Shown: piece by piece, positions 41,788 through 49,706 of the stretch
How the letters are laid out: each line of letters opens with the position of its first letter
Numbering within the stretch: the stretch's first letter is position 1
NCBI GenBank assembly: GCA_021732415.1
Contig: JAKFVC010000184.1
Coordinates: forward strand, 1 to 57,008
Length of the DNA: 57,008 bases
Direction of reading: 5' to 3'
From: Planctomycetaceae bacterium
Lineage (GTDB): Bacteria; Planctomycetota; Planctomycetia; Planctomycetales; Planctomycetaceae
Made by a program: the position numbers and the translations under genes
Notes under the pieces: model-generated
What the model saw: only the letters and a program-made list of their open reading frames with translations
The model's database searches: none
What the model was told of the DNA's origin: nothing

Positions 41788-42585
41788 TTACGTGCGATGA
41801 ATCAGCTGGTCATCGAAGTAATTGATCGACATTCCCGCATCGACAACGATTCCCTGGGCGTTGATTCCCGAGGACCTCGGGCTCAGCAGGAACGCGGCAA
41901 CGTTGGCCGCTTCGCTGGTCTGGACGGCCTCTTTGCGGAGCGTTGCTTGTTCGGCGTAGAGGTAGCTGTCGACGTAACCCGGGATGCCGGCGGAGGCGGA
42001 TGTCTTCAGCAGGCCGGGACACACTGCGTTGAACCGGACTTTGGAAAACTTCGAGAACGATTTGGCGAGAAAACAAATGGCCGAATCGAGTGCCGCTTTG
42101 ACGGGGGCCATGTAGCCGTAGTTCTCGGCCGCCATGCGTGTGGTCGAAATCGAGATCGACACGACGCTGCCTTGTTCCGGATCCAGCAGATCTTTGAAGG
42201 CATTACAGACCGCCATCAGCGAATAGCAGGAAATATCAATCGCTTGCAGGAACGCGGCCCGGGGGGTCTCGTGGAAGGGCAGCCAGCCGGCCGAGTAATC
42301 CGCAAACGCCAGCGAATGGACGAGGCCGTGGATCACGGGGAATTGCTCGCGGACGGCGTCACGCAGGCGGTCGATCTGGTCTTGATGTTCGACATCGCAG
42401 ACCAAGACCGGTGCGGGCGAAACCAGTTTCGACACCGATTCCTGCCGGGTTGCGGAGCGCACGACGTAGACGACTCGGGCGCCGGCCGTCGTGAGTTCCT
42501 GGCCGATGTGATAGGCCACGCTTTTGCGATTTGCGACGCCGAAGACCAGGATCGTTTTGTCCGCCAGCTGTAAAAAGTCTGCCAC
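41788..42585 (-). CDS. fabI: Enoyl-[acyl-carrier-protein] reductase (NADH)
   Basis: Last step of fatty-acid elongation. The 265-aa protein carries [13 protein letters not shown] at 16-28 (FabI cofactor loop) and the FabI-type Tyr-x6-Lys as Tyr156/Lys163 in [13 protein letters not shown], with the same spacing and nearly the same numbering as E. coli FabI. At the position aligned with E. coli Tyr146 (LSYLG) the protein has Ile. The start is taken as GTG 42585 (then [10 protein letters not shown]), with GAGGT 8 nt upstream. The ATG at 42627 would add 14 unrelated residues and lie next to a terminator hairpin. No other fatty-acid gene is adjacent. Confidence 0.93.
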   Translation of the reverse strand: MADFLQLADKTILVFGVANRKSVAYHIGQELTTAGARVVYVVRSATRQESVSKLVSPAPVLVCDVEHQDQIDRLRDAVREQFPVIHGLVHSLAFADYSAGWLPFHETPRAAFLQAIDISCYSLMAVCNAFKDLLDPEQGSVVSISISTTRMAAENYGYMAPVKAALDSAICFLAKSFSKFSKVRFNAVCPGLLKTSASAGIPGYVDSYLYAEQATLRKEAVQTSEAANVAAFLLSPRSSGINAQGIVVDAGMSINYFDDQLIHRT

Positions 42586-42628
42586 CCGTGCACCTCGTTG
42601 GAATTTCTGTCGGCTCGGAAAACACAAT

Positions 42629-42661
42629 CAGCCCGGCTGCTTGGAAAAATCAGCCGGGCTG
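42629..42661 (-). terminator. Terminator hairpin upstream of fabI
   Basis: Perfect CAGCCCGGCTG / CAGCCGGGCTG stem with an 11-nt loop; on the minus strand it is followed by ATTGTGTTTTCC. It probably ends transcription of the Gly/Tyr-rich protein gene before fabI. Confidence 0.75.
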
Positions 42662-42751
42662 CATCATCGGGTTGGCTTGTTGGTCTTGTCAAACGTCGGC
42701 TCAAGGTCGCCGTTGACGACAGCTCGAAAATCACTGCCCATCCTGGGCAGG

Positions 42752-42803
42752 CCCGACTCGGAGAGTCAGGCTACAGAGAACCCGACTCGGAGAGTCAGGC
42801 TAC
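42752..42803. repeat. Repeat family C, tandem arms (copy 5)
   Basis: Two head-to-tail copies of CCCGACTCGGAGAGTCAGGC + TAC, 29 bp apart. Both have the same orientation, unlike other C elements. The right edge is 4 bp from the stop of the Gly/Tyr-rich protein gene. Confidence 0.92.
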
Positions 42804-42806
42804 GGG

Positions 42807-43178
42807 TTAATAGCGATAGTGACCGTGGTAATGTCCATGTCCGTGACCATAACCGCCGTGGTAATGCCCGTGGTGACGATAGCCGCCATATCCGTAGCCG
42901 CCTCCGTACCCATAACCACCGCCATATCCATAGCCGCCATATCCATAACCTCCACCTAAGCCGTATCCGACTCCATAAGCCGGCACACCATAGCCTCCGA
43001 CACCGTATCCACTGTACGGAACTGGATAGCCGATATACGGCTGAGGTGCCACGACGACGGCTCCGTACGAATATCCCGGATATCCGTAGCCCCATTGGGC
43101 CTGGGCGGTCGAAGCCGAACTGCAGACAATCCAGCCCACGGCGACGACCAACGCGCACTGCAACCAAACTCGCTTCAT
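42807..43178 (-). CDS. Secreted Gly/Tyr/His-rich low-complexity protein
   Basis: A 123-aa protein. After a signal peptide (MKRVWLQCALVVAVGWIVCS ... AQAQ, cleavage near 28) the mature part is almost entirely Gly, Tyr, Val, Pro and His. Units such as YGGGYGYGGGYGYGG lead into a His-rich tail (HHGHYHGGYGHGHGHYHGHY). GAGGGAG 5-6 nt before ATG 43178 is a strong ribosome binding site. The His-rich tail could bind divalent metals and the Gly/Tyr part could form a matrix or wall component; both are inferences from composition. No family recognised. Confidence 0.8.
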   Translation of the reverse strand: MKRVWLQCALVVAVGWIVCSSASTAQAQWGYGYPGYSYGAVVVAPQPYIGYPVPYSGYGVGGYGVPAYGVGYGLGGGYGYGGYGYGGGYGYGGGYGYGGYRHHGHYHGGYGHGHGHYHGHYRY

Positions 43179-43472
43179 GATGCTCCCTCTCGAGTTGCTT
43201 CGAGCCTCTGAAAATTGATTCCGGATGCTCGAAAATCCGTCCGCTGGCGGCAAACGGAATCTCTAACACTAAATTCTGCGCCTCTCACCTCTTCGTTTCA
43301 AGCATCATTGATGACGGATTCGTTAGGTTGTACACGATTGTGTTGAGTTGGCTCATCGATTTGGGGAGATGGGATGTTCTGTAAAGTATTGGGGGGCTCA
43401 TCTAGGCTAATTTGCGTTGTCCAACAGCCGGATGACATCAGAAACACAGATGCCCGCAATCGTAAAAGTTTT

Positions 43473-43562
43473 TTGACAGAAAAATGTGACGACAGAAATA
43501 TGCAAGCCTATCGATTCACGTCAGGAAATGAGCCCATTTTTCTGTCGTCACATTTTTCTGTC
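43473..43562. repeat. Palindromic repeat family F, copy 2
   Basis: Same arms as at 6211-6301 (TTGACAGAAAAATGTGACGA...; right arm TCGTCACATTTTTCTGTC), different 40-bp centre. It lies in the 578-bp divergent gap between the Gly/Tyr-rich and DUF2314 genes. The rest of that gap (43179-43472 and 43563-43756) shows no gene I can support. Confidence 0.92.
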
Positions 43563-43756
43563 CTCAAGCTTCTGTAGAATCCCCGCCTTGAGATGCCGTG
43601 GAATTAAGGTCCGTAGACCTAAAGACCCTGCAACAGGCCATCGAAATCTGCTTATTTAAGAAACCGCCAAAACGTTTCGTTGAAGCGAACCTCCGCAACG
43701 CGTACGATGAATGGATGGAATCGCCAGATCGGCGTCGTCTGTAACGAGGATCTCCA

Positions 43757-44674
43757 ATGAGCAGCTTCTGGTCGTGGTTGATGAGCCTGTTCGTCAGAAA
43801 ACGGCGGCCCGCGAAGCGTATCGTCTCATTGGTGCTGTTGTTACGTGAGGAACGGTATCTCGACCCCGTCATCCTGCGGAAGCTGGCTTCCAACGCCTTC
43901 GACATGGAGTTCGAAGATTCCGACGACGCCGAAAATTTCGTCGTGATGGTGCAGGACGACGTCAACTACATGATCAAAGCCCACGGGCAGATGTTTTTGG
44001 TCAACAATTACGCGCGGCCGTATATTGAAGACGTGGAAGAAGTCAGTGAGGAAATCCAGGAGCTGCGGCTGCGTCAGGCAGTGCGAGAACACCGTGCGTG
44101 GATGTCGGTGGATCGCTTTGGTCCCGCCCACATGTCGGAAGACGCCAGTTTCCACTGGATTGGTCGCCTGCTGGCGGAGCTGATCGATAACGACTGCACT
44201 GCCATCTTCTGCCCCGGGAACAGCCGTGGCTGCGTCTACGACAGCGATCTCGACGAGGTGCTGCGCGGTCCCGATCCCTTGCAGATCTTCGAAGCCAACC
44301 ATCGTCCCCCGGTGCTGGAAATCTCCGAAAGTGATCCGCTGATGATGCGGGCCGTGCAGGAGGCCCGCGAGCGTTGGCCGGAATTCGTCGCGGCTTTCGA
44401 GGAACGTCAGGCGGGAGATGTGTTCGCGGTCAAGGCGCCCCTGAGCGACGGCGATATGACGGAGTTCATGTGGTTGAGTGTCGGGGCCATCGAGAATAAC
44501 ATCATTTTCGGGCGGCTCGATAACGACCCTGTGAGCATCGGACGCATCAAGAGCGGTGATCGAGTTCGCGTGGCAGTGGATGATCTCAACGATTGGCTCT
44601 ACACTTCGGGGAGTCAGCAGCATGGCGGCTTCACCGTGGCTGTGCTCACGAAGCTGTATCGCAAGGGCAAGTAG
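43757..44674 (+). CDS. DUF2314-domain protein
   Basis: A 305-aa cytoplasmic protein. Residues 1-20 are hydrophobic/basic (SFWSWLMSLFVRKRRPAKR) and may attach to the membrane. Residues 25-190 are unrecognised, alpha/beta-like, with many acidic residues. The C-terminal region (about 195-300) matches DUF2314 (YegJ-like): AVQEARERWPEFVAAFEERQ, then DVFAVKAP, EFMWLSVGAIENNIIFGRLD and SGDRVRVAVDDLNDWLY. The domain's function is unknown. AGGA 9 nt upstream supports ATG 43757. It stands alone between two repeats. Confidence 0.8.
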   Translation: MSSFWSWLMSLFVRKRRPAKRIVSLVLLLREERYLDPVILRKLASNAFDMEFEDSDDAENFVVMVQDDVNYMIKAHGQMFLVNNYARPYIEDVEEVSEEIQELRLRQAVREHRAWMSVDRFGPAHMSEDASFHWIGRLLAELIDNDCTAIFCPGNSRGCVYDSDLDEVLRGPDPLQIFEANHRPPVLEISESDPLMMRAVQEARERWPEFVAAFEERQAGDVFAVKAPLSDGDMTEFMWLSVGAIENNIIFGRLDNDPVSIGRIKSGDRVRVAVDDLNDWLYTSGSQQHGGFTVAVLTKLYRKGK

Positions 44675-44762
44675 TTTGGTAGCGGAACGTCGTAAGACTT
44701 CCGCCGCATACGGACAGGCCGTGAAGGATTATTGTCAGGGAAATTCGAAGAAGTTCGATCGA

Positions 44763-44874
44763 ATTCGTGATTCGAGTCGATGGGAGGGTGAGGCTCCTGC
44801 CGAACCGGATAGTCTAGCGAGAGCTGAATAACGCTTGCGGTTCGGCGGGAGCCTCACCCTCCCATGACGTTGAA
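44763..44874. repeat. Palindromic repeat family B, copy 2
   Basis: Same orientation and flanks as copy 1 (left TTCGTGATTCGAGTCG, right GACGTTGAA), with arms ATGGGAGGGTGAGGCTCCTG and inverse. It lies between the DUF2314 and M28 genes. Confidence 0.93.
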
Positions 44875-44961
44875 ATATTTTTCGCGGCGTAGCGCATAGC
44901 GGCTCAAGAATTCTCACGAATTCTTCTACGGCCGACTCATCGCAGAAAGCAGGGATGCCAG

Positions 44962-45975
44962 ATGCCAGTACCGGATACGCGACAGGCCGCGCCTGGTGAT
45001 GTCTCAATTCGTTCCGGCCGGTCGTCTCGATCGTGGCGACGGATCTTTTGTCTGGCGGCGGTGGCTGTGACGATTGCCAGCCCGTTCGTCTGGACTCCCT
45101 CTGCCACATCTCAAACAAAGGGTGCCATGCACGGGCCGCTCGACGCCGCACGTTCTTTCAAATATCTGACAGAGATCTGCGACATCGGCGGTCGAGTGAG
45201 CGGTTCGCCCGGGATGGAAAAACAGCAGAAGCTGATCACCGACCATTTCTCGAAGTTCAACTGCGAAATCAAACTGCAGCCGTTTGACGCCCCGCATCCG
45301 TTGAATGGCCAACCGGTGCGGATGAACAACATTATCATCTCGTGGCACCCGAAGGCCGCCGAACGCGTGATGCTGTGCGCCCACTACGACACGCGTCCGT
45401 ATCCCGATCGTGAGACCAATCCCTCGGCGAGACGCCAACTGTTTGTCGGCGCGAATGATGGTGCGAGCGGGGTCGCCCTGTTCATGGAACTGGCTCATCA
45501 TCTGGAAAAGATCAAGCCGGCATTCGGTGTCGACTTTGTGCTGTTCGATGGGGAAGAGCTGGTCTTCAGCCCGCAGGATCGGTACTTCCTGGGCTCCGAG
45601 CATTTTGCTCGCCGCTATCGGGATGAGCCGCCTAAATACCGGTACCGCTACGGTGTGCTGGTCGACATGATCGCCGACAAGCAGTTGACGATCTACTACG
45701 AAAAGAACAGCATGGATTACGCCCCCGATTTGGCGAAAAGCATCTGGGGGACGGCTCAGCGGTTACGCGTGAAGGAGTTCATCGCCACGACCCGTCATGA
45801 GATCCAGGACGATCATCTGGCCCTGAATGATGTGGCGGGAATTCCGACGATCGACATCATCGACTTTGATTATCCCCACTGGCACACGCGGAAGGATATC
45901 CCCGCGAATTGCTCGGGAGAGAGCATTGCCAAGGTCGGGCACGTGTTGCTGGAGTGGCTGAAGGAAGTGCCTTAG
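44962..45975 (+). CDS. Secreted M28-family metallopeptidase / glutaminyl-cyclase-like protein
   Basis: A 337-aa protein. An N-terminal basic stretch and membrane or signal helix (SWRRIFCLAAVAVTIASPFV, about 24-43) precede an M28 zinc-peptidase domain. The zinc and catalytic residues fit: His141 (CAHYDTRP), Asp166 (GANDGASG), Glu198/Glu199 (LFDGEEL), a later Asp in LVDMIADK and a His near the end (DYPHWHTRKD). The spacing and the single-zinc-like pattern resemble secreted glutaminyl-peptide cyclotransferases as well as aminopeptidases; sequence alone does not separate them. Start 44962 is the in-frame ATG before the signal; ATG 44955 is out of frame. Confidence 0.87.
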   Translation: MPVPDTRQAAPGDVSIRSGRSSRSWRRIFCLAAVAVTIASPFVWTPSATSQTKGAMHGPLDAARSFKYLTEICDIGGRVSGSPGMEKQQKLITDHFSKFNCEIKLQPFDAPHPLNGQPVRMNNIIISWHPKAAERVMLCAHYDTRPYPDRETNPSARRQLFVGANDGASGVALFMELAHHLEKIKPAFGVDFVLFDGEELVFSPQDRYFLGSEHFARRYRDEPPKYRYRYGVLVDMIADKQLTIYYEKNSMDYAPDLAKSIWGTAQRLRVKEFIATTRHEIQDDHLALNDVAGIPTIDIIDFDYPHWHTRKDIPANCSGESIAKVGHVLLEWLKEVP

Positions 45976-45991
45976 GTGGAAAGAATTGTTT

Positions 45992-46086
45992 GAGTGTAAG
46001 AGGGTGCGAGAGTGACGGAGTATGAGGTCCACTTCTCCACAATACCTATGTCTCTCATACCCTCGCACACTCATACTCTCACACCC
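45992..46086. repeat. Palindromic repeat family A, copy 3
   Basis: Left arm GTGTAAGAGGGTGCGAGAGT and GACGGAGTATGAG; right arm CTCATACCCTCGCACACTCA and TACTCTCACACCC. Convergent gap between the M28 gene and the gene ending at 46097. Confidence 0.82.
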
Positions 46087-46096
46087 AATAAGCCTG

Positions 46097-46945
46097 TCAC
46101 CGCTGATCGGCCAGCTTCACCTCGCGAAATCGATTAAACGGGACCTGTTGAATCTCATCGCTGCTGAGCTGGGTTTGCCACTGGTGAATCCGATCTCGGT
46201 CGTGTGAATCGAGCTGCCAGTCGATCGTGTGTTCGGCCTTGAGGTTGATTCCGCCTCCGATGCCGGCCTGCAGCGTGACTTCGACCGGCATGATGTCGAA
46301 CTTCTTCAGACTGCCATTCAGGGTCAGACGCGGCCCCGGCAGCGGTGCCTGCGGATGGAGCACGTAATTCAGGCGCGCCATCCAATCGCAATACTTCAGG
46401 TAAAACTGCACACGTTCGGGCGGGTCAATGGTTTTGCCCTTCACCAGATAGCTCATATGGGGTGACTTCAAGACCAGCGTGTTGTGCTGCCGATCAAACA
46501 CCTCTTTGAAGGTGGGCTGCAGTTGAAAGTCGATCATTTCGAGCTGCGCGGATTGCTCAGTCCCTTTCTCGCGGGCGGCCTGCACATACTTCTGAGCTTT
46601 GGATTCCGCGTCCTGGACCATCAGTTCCAATTCGTCGAACGTGATCGTCGTGGCCATGCTGCGCGTGTTGTGAAGCACGGTGAATCGCTTGGCATTCGGT
46701 TCATAAATGAGGACCTCATCTTCAGCTTCGATGTAGTCGTAGGCTTTGCCCGCATGAAAATACGTCAGGCTGCGAGCCACGATCGGCGTCTGAGGACGCT
46801 GGCCGGCGCGCGGGCTGGTCGCGGCCGCCTTCAGATCGAAGACGGGGGTGTAGACTTTAAAGTCTTGCGCGCGGGCCGTGCTGGCGATGCCCGAACACGC
46901 AATCAGAAAAACGCTCAGTCGCTGAAACAACAGCCCATGAGACAT
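46097..46945 (-). CDS. Secreted protein of unknown function, LolA-like pattern
   Basis: A 282-aa exported protein with a Sec signal (SVFLIACSGIASTARA, cleavage near 26). The mature part shows beta-strand-rich segments in a LolA/outer-membrane-lipoprotein-sorting-like order: VARSLTYFHAGKAYDYIEAE, EVLIYEPNAKRFTVLHNT, then a helix-rich middle (AESKAQKYVQAAREKGTEQS) and NTLVLKSPHMSYLVKGKTID. The fold guess is from pattern only and is not firm. No catalytic motif. It sits between a family A and a family N palindrome. Confidence 0.7.
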   Translation of the reverse strand: MSHGLLFQRLSVFLIACSGIASTARAQDFKVYTPVFDLKAAATSPRAGQRPQTPIVARSLTYFHAGKAYDYIEAEDEVLIYEPNAKRFTVLHNTRSMATTITFDELELMVQDAESKAQKYVQAAREKGTEQSAQLEMIDFQLQPTFKEVFDRQHNTLVLKSPHMSYLVKGKTIDPPERVQFYLKYCDWMARLNYVLHPQAPLPGPRLTLNGSLKKFDIMPVEVTLQAGIGGGINLKAEHTIDWQLDSHDRDRIHQWQTQLSSDEIQQVPFNRFREVKLADQR

Positions 46946-47003
46946 GTTATGAACCGCTCAGTTGAGTGTGAGAAACGTGGGATGAAAAGAAACGCAACTT
47001 CGC

Positions 47004-47102
47004 TGGGGGTCGGGTGTCCAAACTTCAAAATTGGCCAGTCATTCAATGTGCCGCAGGGCAGACGGCAAATTGGCCAATTTTGAAATTTGAACGCCCGACC
47101 CC
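47004..47102. repeat. Palindromic repeat family N
   Basis: Arms GGGGGTCGGGTGTCCAAACT + TCAAAATTGGCCA, mirrored by TGGCCAATTTTGAAATTTGA + ACGCCCGACCCC, with about 30 bp between. Between two minus-strand genes; one copy. Confidence 0.88.
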
Positions 47103-47134
47103 AAACTGATAACGACCGGACTGTCTTGTACGGC

Positions 47135-48031
47135 CTACTTCCTCAAATAAACTTTGGCTCCCCCCGCCTGTTCGCTTTCCAGCGCGGCGAGGGCGAAGCC
47201 AATAACTTCTAATGTTTGCTCTGGCGTGACCGGAGACTTTCCGGTCCGCAGAGTTTCGACAATATTTGCGCACAGGTTGCGGTAGGAAAAACGGGCGGAT
47301 GTGGGCTGCGGGATGACTCCATGCTGACAGAAGGCGGTAAAACCATAAGCTGTCGAGCCAGCACGCAAACCGCGGAGCGTCGCCAGGCGGCCATCGGCCC
47401 ATTCCCCACACACGACGTCGGCACCCGCCACATGTTGCGTGGTGACCGATTGGCAGCCGGGGCCCATCAACGTACACAACATTTCTGTCGTGTGAATGCC
47501 GTAGTGCAACAGACCCGGATTGCCGTCAACCCGCTTGGCCGGGCCGTAGGTCAACACACCGTGCAGCTCTCCGTAGAGCTTGCTTCGCTGCTGAAAATCC
47601 AGGATTTCGCTCGCGAACCGCATCCCCGAGGAACTCCAGAGTGAGACTCCCGATTCACGAGCCAGCGTATACATGGCCTGGGCGTCTTCCAGACTGCAGG
47701 CGAACGGCTTGTCGACGAATGCGGGAACGCCAGCTCGCAAGAACGGTGTCACGCGCTCCAGATGAGCGGCTCCGCAAATTGACAGGACTAGCACGGCATC
47801 GATGCGGCCGAGCATTTCCAGCGGATCGTTGACTAGTTGGACACCACAGGCTTGAACGTACGGCACGTGTTCGGGAATCCGTTCCGGGAACATCAATGAT
47901 GACCCGGGGCAACCCAGCACAACGCGCGCACCTTCGACGACCTGGTCCGCATCCATCCCGACGTGATTGAAACGCCGGGTGAATTCGACGCAGTGCGACG
48001 AATCGAAATCAATAATGCCTAAACGGTACAT
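47135..48031 (-). CDS. Gfo/Idh/MocA-family oxidoreductase
   Basis: A 298-aa NAD(P)-dependent oxidoreductase. The N-terminal Rossmann region is unusual: MYRLGIIDFDSSHCVEFTRR has a Ser/His-rich loop where most relatives have GxGxxG. DAVLVLSICGAAHLERVTPF and VPAFVDKPFACSLEDAQAM (near 97-115) give the Lys-Pro motif of the family. No signal peptide, so cytoplasmic. ATG 48031 is used; the longer frame to 48097 adds 22 basic residues without support. Substrate unknown, probably a sugar or inositol derivative. Confidence 0.85.
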   Translation of the reverse strand: MYRLGIIDFDSSHCVEFTRRFNHVGMDADQVVEGARVVLGCPGSSLMFPERIPEHVPYVQACGVQLVNDPLEMLGRIDAVLVLSICGAAHLERVTPFLRAGVPAFVDKPFACSLEDAQAMYTLARESGVSLWSSSGMRFASEILDFQQRSKLYGELHGVLTYGPAKRVDGNPGLLHYGIHTTEMLCTLMGPGCQSVTTQHVAGADVVCGEWADGRLATLRGLRAGSTAYGFTAFCQHGVIPQPTSARFSYRNLCANIVETLRTGKSPVTPEQTLEVIGFALAALESEQAGGAKVYLRK

Positions 48032-48330
48032 AGCACATCGAGAACGCCGGGGCGTTCTCTTCACGGCTGTGGGGAGAGTGAAAACAGGCGGTTTCACACG
48101 CGGAACGTAATTCGCCGCGAGTGGAGTCGGGTGGGAATAGTTGTATTGGAATGTTGTGGTGCGGCAGATCTGCCGCAGGGATCGGAAAATTACCGCAGTT
48201 GATCAAATCAAGCAAGACGAGTCTGTATCCTGTAGGATGTCGATTCCCAATGGATTTGAACCTCAAGTCTCACGGAAGAAGACGGGCAAGATTGCCCATC
48301 TTACGCGCGATCGCCCGACTCGGGTCATGA
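48032..48330. other. Divergent gap with a family R hairpin
   Basis: About 300 bp between the oxidoreductase and the small membrane protein. The only recognisable structure is the family R hairpin near 48281-48303. Promoters for both genes are expected here. Confidence 0.45.
48281..48303. repeat. Short hairpin repeat family R, copy 2
   Basis: GACGGGCAAGATTGCCCATC followed by TTACG. Second copy of the hairpin at 18111-18136. Confidence 0.75.
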
Positions 48331-48783
48331 ATGGGGCAGTCAATGTCACGACACACACGACTTGTGGAACAAGCGATTTTGGCGCGGCTGCCCCAACGGC
48401 GGTCGGGTCTGATCGCTGTTTGTAGCGTCGCCATCCGAGCCGGGATGTGGGGGCTGCTCATTTTCGGGCTGGCCACCATCGTTCCCAAGGTCATTCCGGC
48501 GTTGATGGCCCTCCAACCCAAACTGCCACCGCCGCGCGGTCCCGTGATGAGCCTGGTGGACTTCATTCGCACGCCGGGACTCTCAGTTCCAGCAGTCGCC
48601 TGTCTGTTGATTCTGGTTGACCTGCCGATTGCCTATTTGACATCAGGGAACATGATTCTGAGACGCTGGTGGTCACGGCTCATGATGCTGATTCCCCTGG
48701 GGATCGGTCTGGTGGCGGCTGGAGGATTTGCCTGGATGTACTTTCAACTGATGACGTTGATGGTGCGGGATGCGGGGGGGTGA
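48331..48783 (+). CDS. Small three-pass membrane protein of unknown function
   Basis: A 150-aa protein with three clear membrane segments: about 35-57 (MWGLLIFGLATIVPKVIPAL), 82-103 (VPAVACLLILVDLPIAYLT) and 117-140 (LMMLIPLGIGLVAAGGFAWM). Both ends are basic or short; no motif recognised. The start may be 48331 or the in-frame ATG 48343. Located beside, and convergent with, the restriction gene, with only 36 bp between stops. Confidence 0.7.
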   Translation: MGQSMSRHTRLVEQAILARLPQRRSGLIAVCSVAIRAGMWGLLIFGLATIVPKVIPALMALQPKLPPPRGPVMSLVDFIRTPGLSVPAVACLLILVDLPIAYLTSGNMILRRWWSRLMMLIPLGIGLVAAGGFAWMYFQLMTLMVRDAGG

Positions 48784-48819
48784 GGTGCAGAGTGACCTGC
48801 TTGTAAGACGCGACATTCG

Positions 48820-49701
48820 TCATTTTCTCTTGTGGACATGAGATTCCTGTCCATTGAGAAATTGGATCGCATCGTCCTTGCAGTGAAATGTTCCCACGAT
48901 TGAATCACCATTGTTGTACCGAGCTTGAATCTCATATCGATCGACCGGCTCCTCAGCAGACTTATCATCGTACGATTTGATGTAATCGATGGCTTGAAAA
49001 ACATCGGCCGACTCATGGCGTCTGCCGTGCAACGCTATGACGATAACTTGTACAATTCGGCGGGTAACAGTCATTGAAAGAAGCTCAAGGAAGTCAGTGA
49101 TCTCTGAGCGATGTTGCTTGAGAATTTCTTGTTTTAATCTGTCTCTCTGTTTGTTCGTAAGTTCTTCAAATGCGATGATCTTGGCTCTAAGATCTTCGTG
49201 TGAAGTGTCCTCATCATAAGCGGCATTAATGCGTAATTTGTGAAATGCTGCCACGACATTATCATAAGATATGTACACAATGGCAAATTCGTTTTCCCGG
49301 AGTTGATCTAGAGCGCCCGGCGTAAATACGCCCGCTAGGATTACACCTTTAAATGGTTTCGAATGAGTGTGCTTTTCAGCGATCGGAAGGATCGCGCCTT
49401 GGATTTCTTGTGCTTTGTTACGAGAGTGCTTTGTGTGGCGTCGCCAAGCCGTCTCGATAAATGCGACGGGCACACCAACGCGGCTATGATCCCCACCCCT
49501 CTCAAGAACGAAGTCGAGATCATGAGGGATTTCATATCTGTCAACCCAAGTACATTTTCGACCACTTCGACACGACCTCGGTTCTTTCTGGTCCAGATAA
49601 AGACCGTGGTTTTCCGCGAACTCTTTCAGTAGCGGCGCAATTGCTGACTCCAGTAAGTCGCCAATCATTTGTCCAAAACGGTGAGCAGGCGATAGAGCCA
49701 T
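48820..49701 (-). CDS. Putative restriction endonuclease of a type II-like R-M system
   Basis: A 293-aa protein. ATG 49701 is chosen: it lies 5 bp after the methyltransferase stop and GAAGG is about 12 nt upstream; an ATG at 49767 would overlap the upstream gene and is less likely. A PD-(D/E)xK-like core can be drawn: HDLDFVLERGG (Asp61/Asp63), then GVPVAFIETAWRRHTKHS (Glu83), where the usual Lys two residues on is Ala and basic residues follow. A large C-terminal half is helical (KQRDRLKQEILKQHRSE) with an extra beta region. The adjacent methyltransferase makes a restriction role likely. The DNA is visibly more AT-rich than neighbouring genes, suggesting transfer. Confidence 0.75.
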   Translation of the reverse strand: MALSPAHRFGQMIGDLLESAIAPLLKEFAENHGLYLDQKEPRSCRSGRKCTWVDRYEIPHDLDFVLERGGDHSRVGVPVAFIETAWRRHTKHSRNKAQEIQGAILPIAEKHTHSKPFKGVILAGVFTPGALDQLRENEFAIVYISYDNVVAAFHKLRINAAYDEDTSHEDLRAKIIAFEELTNKQRDRLKQEILKQHRSEITDFLELLSMTVTRRIVQVIVIALHGRRHESADVFQAIDYIKSYDDKSAEEPVDRYEIQARYNNGDSIVGTFHCKDDAIQFLNGQESHVHKRK

Positions 49702-49706
49702 TGTTC

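Noticed and set aside
43564-43965. 133-codon minus-strand frame
   Set aside because: It overlaps the start of the DUF2314 gene in antisense and has an Arg/Ser-rich shadow composition.
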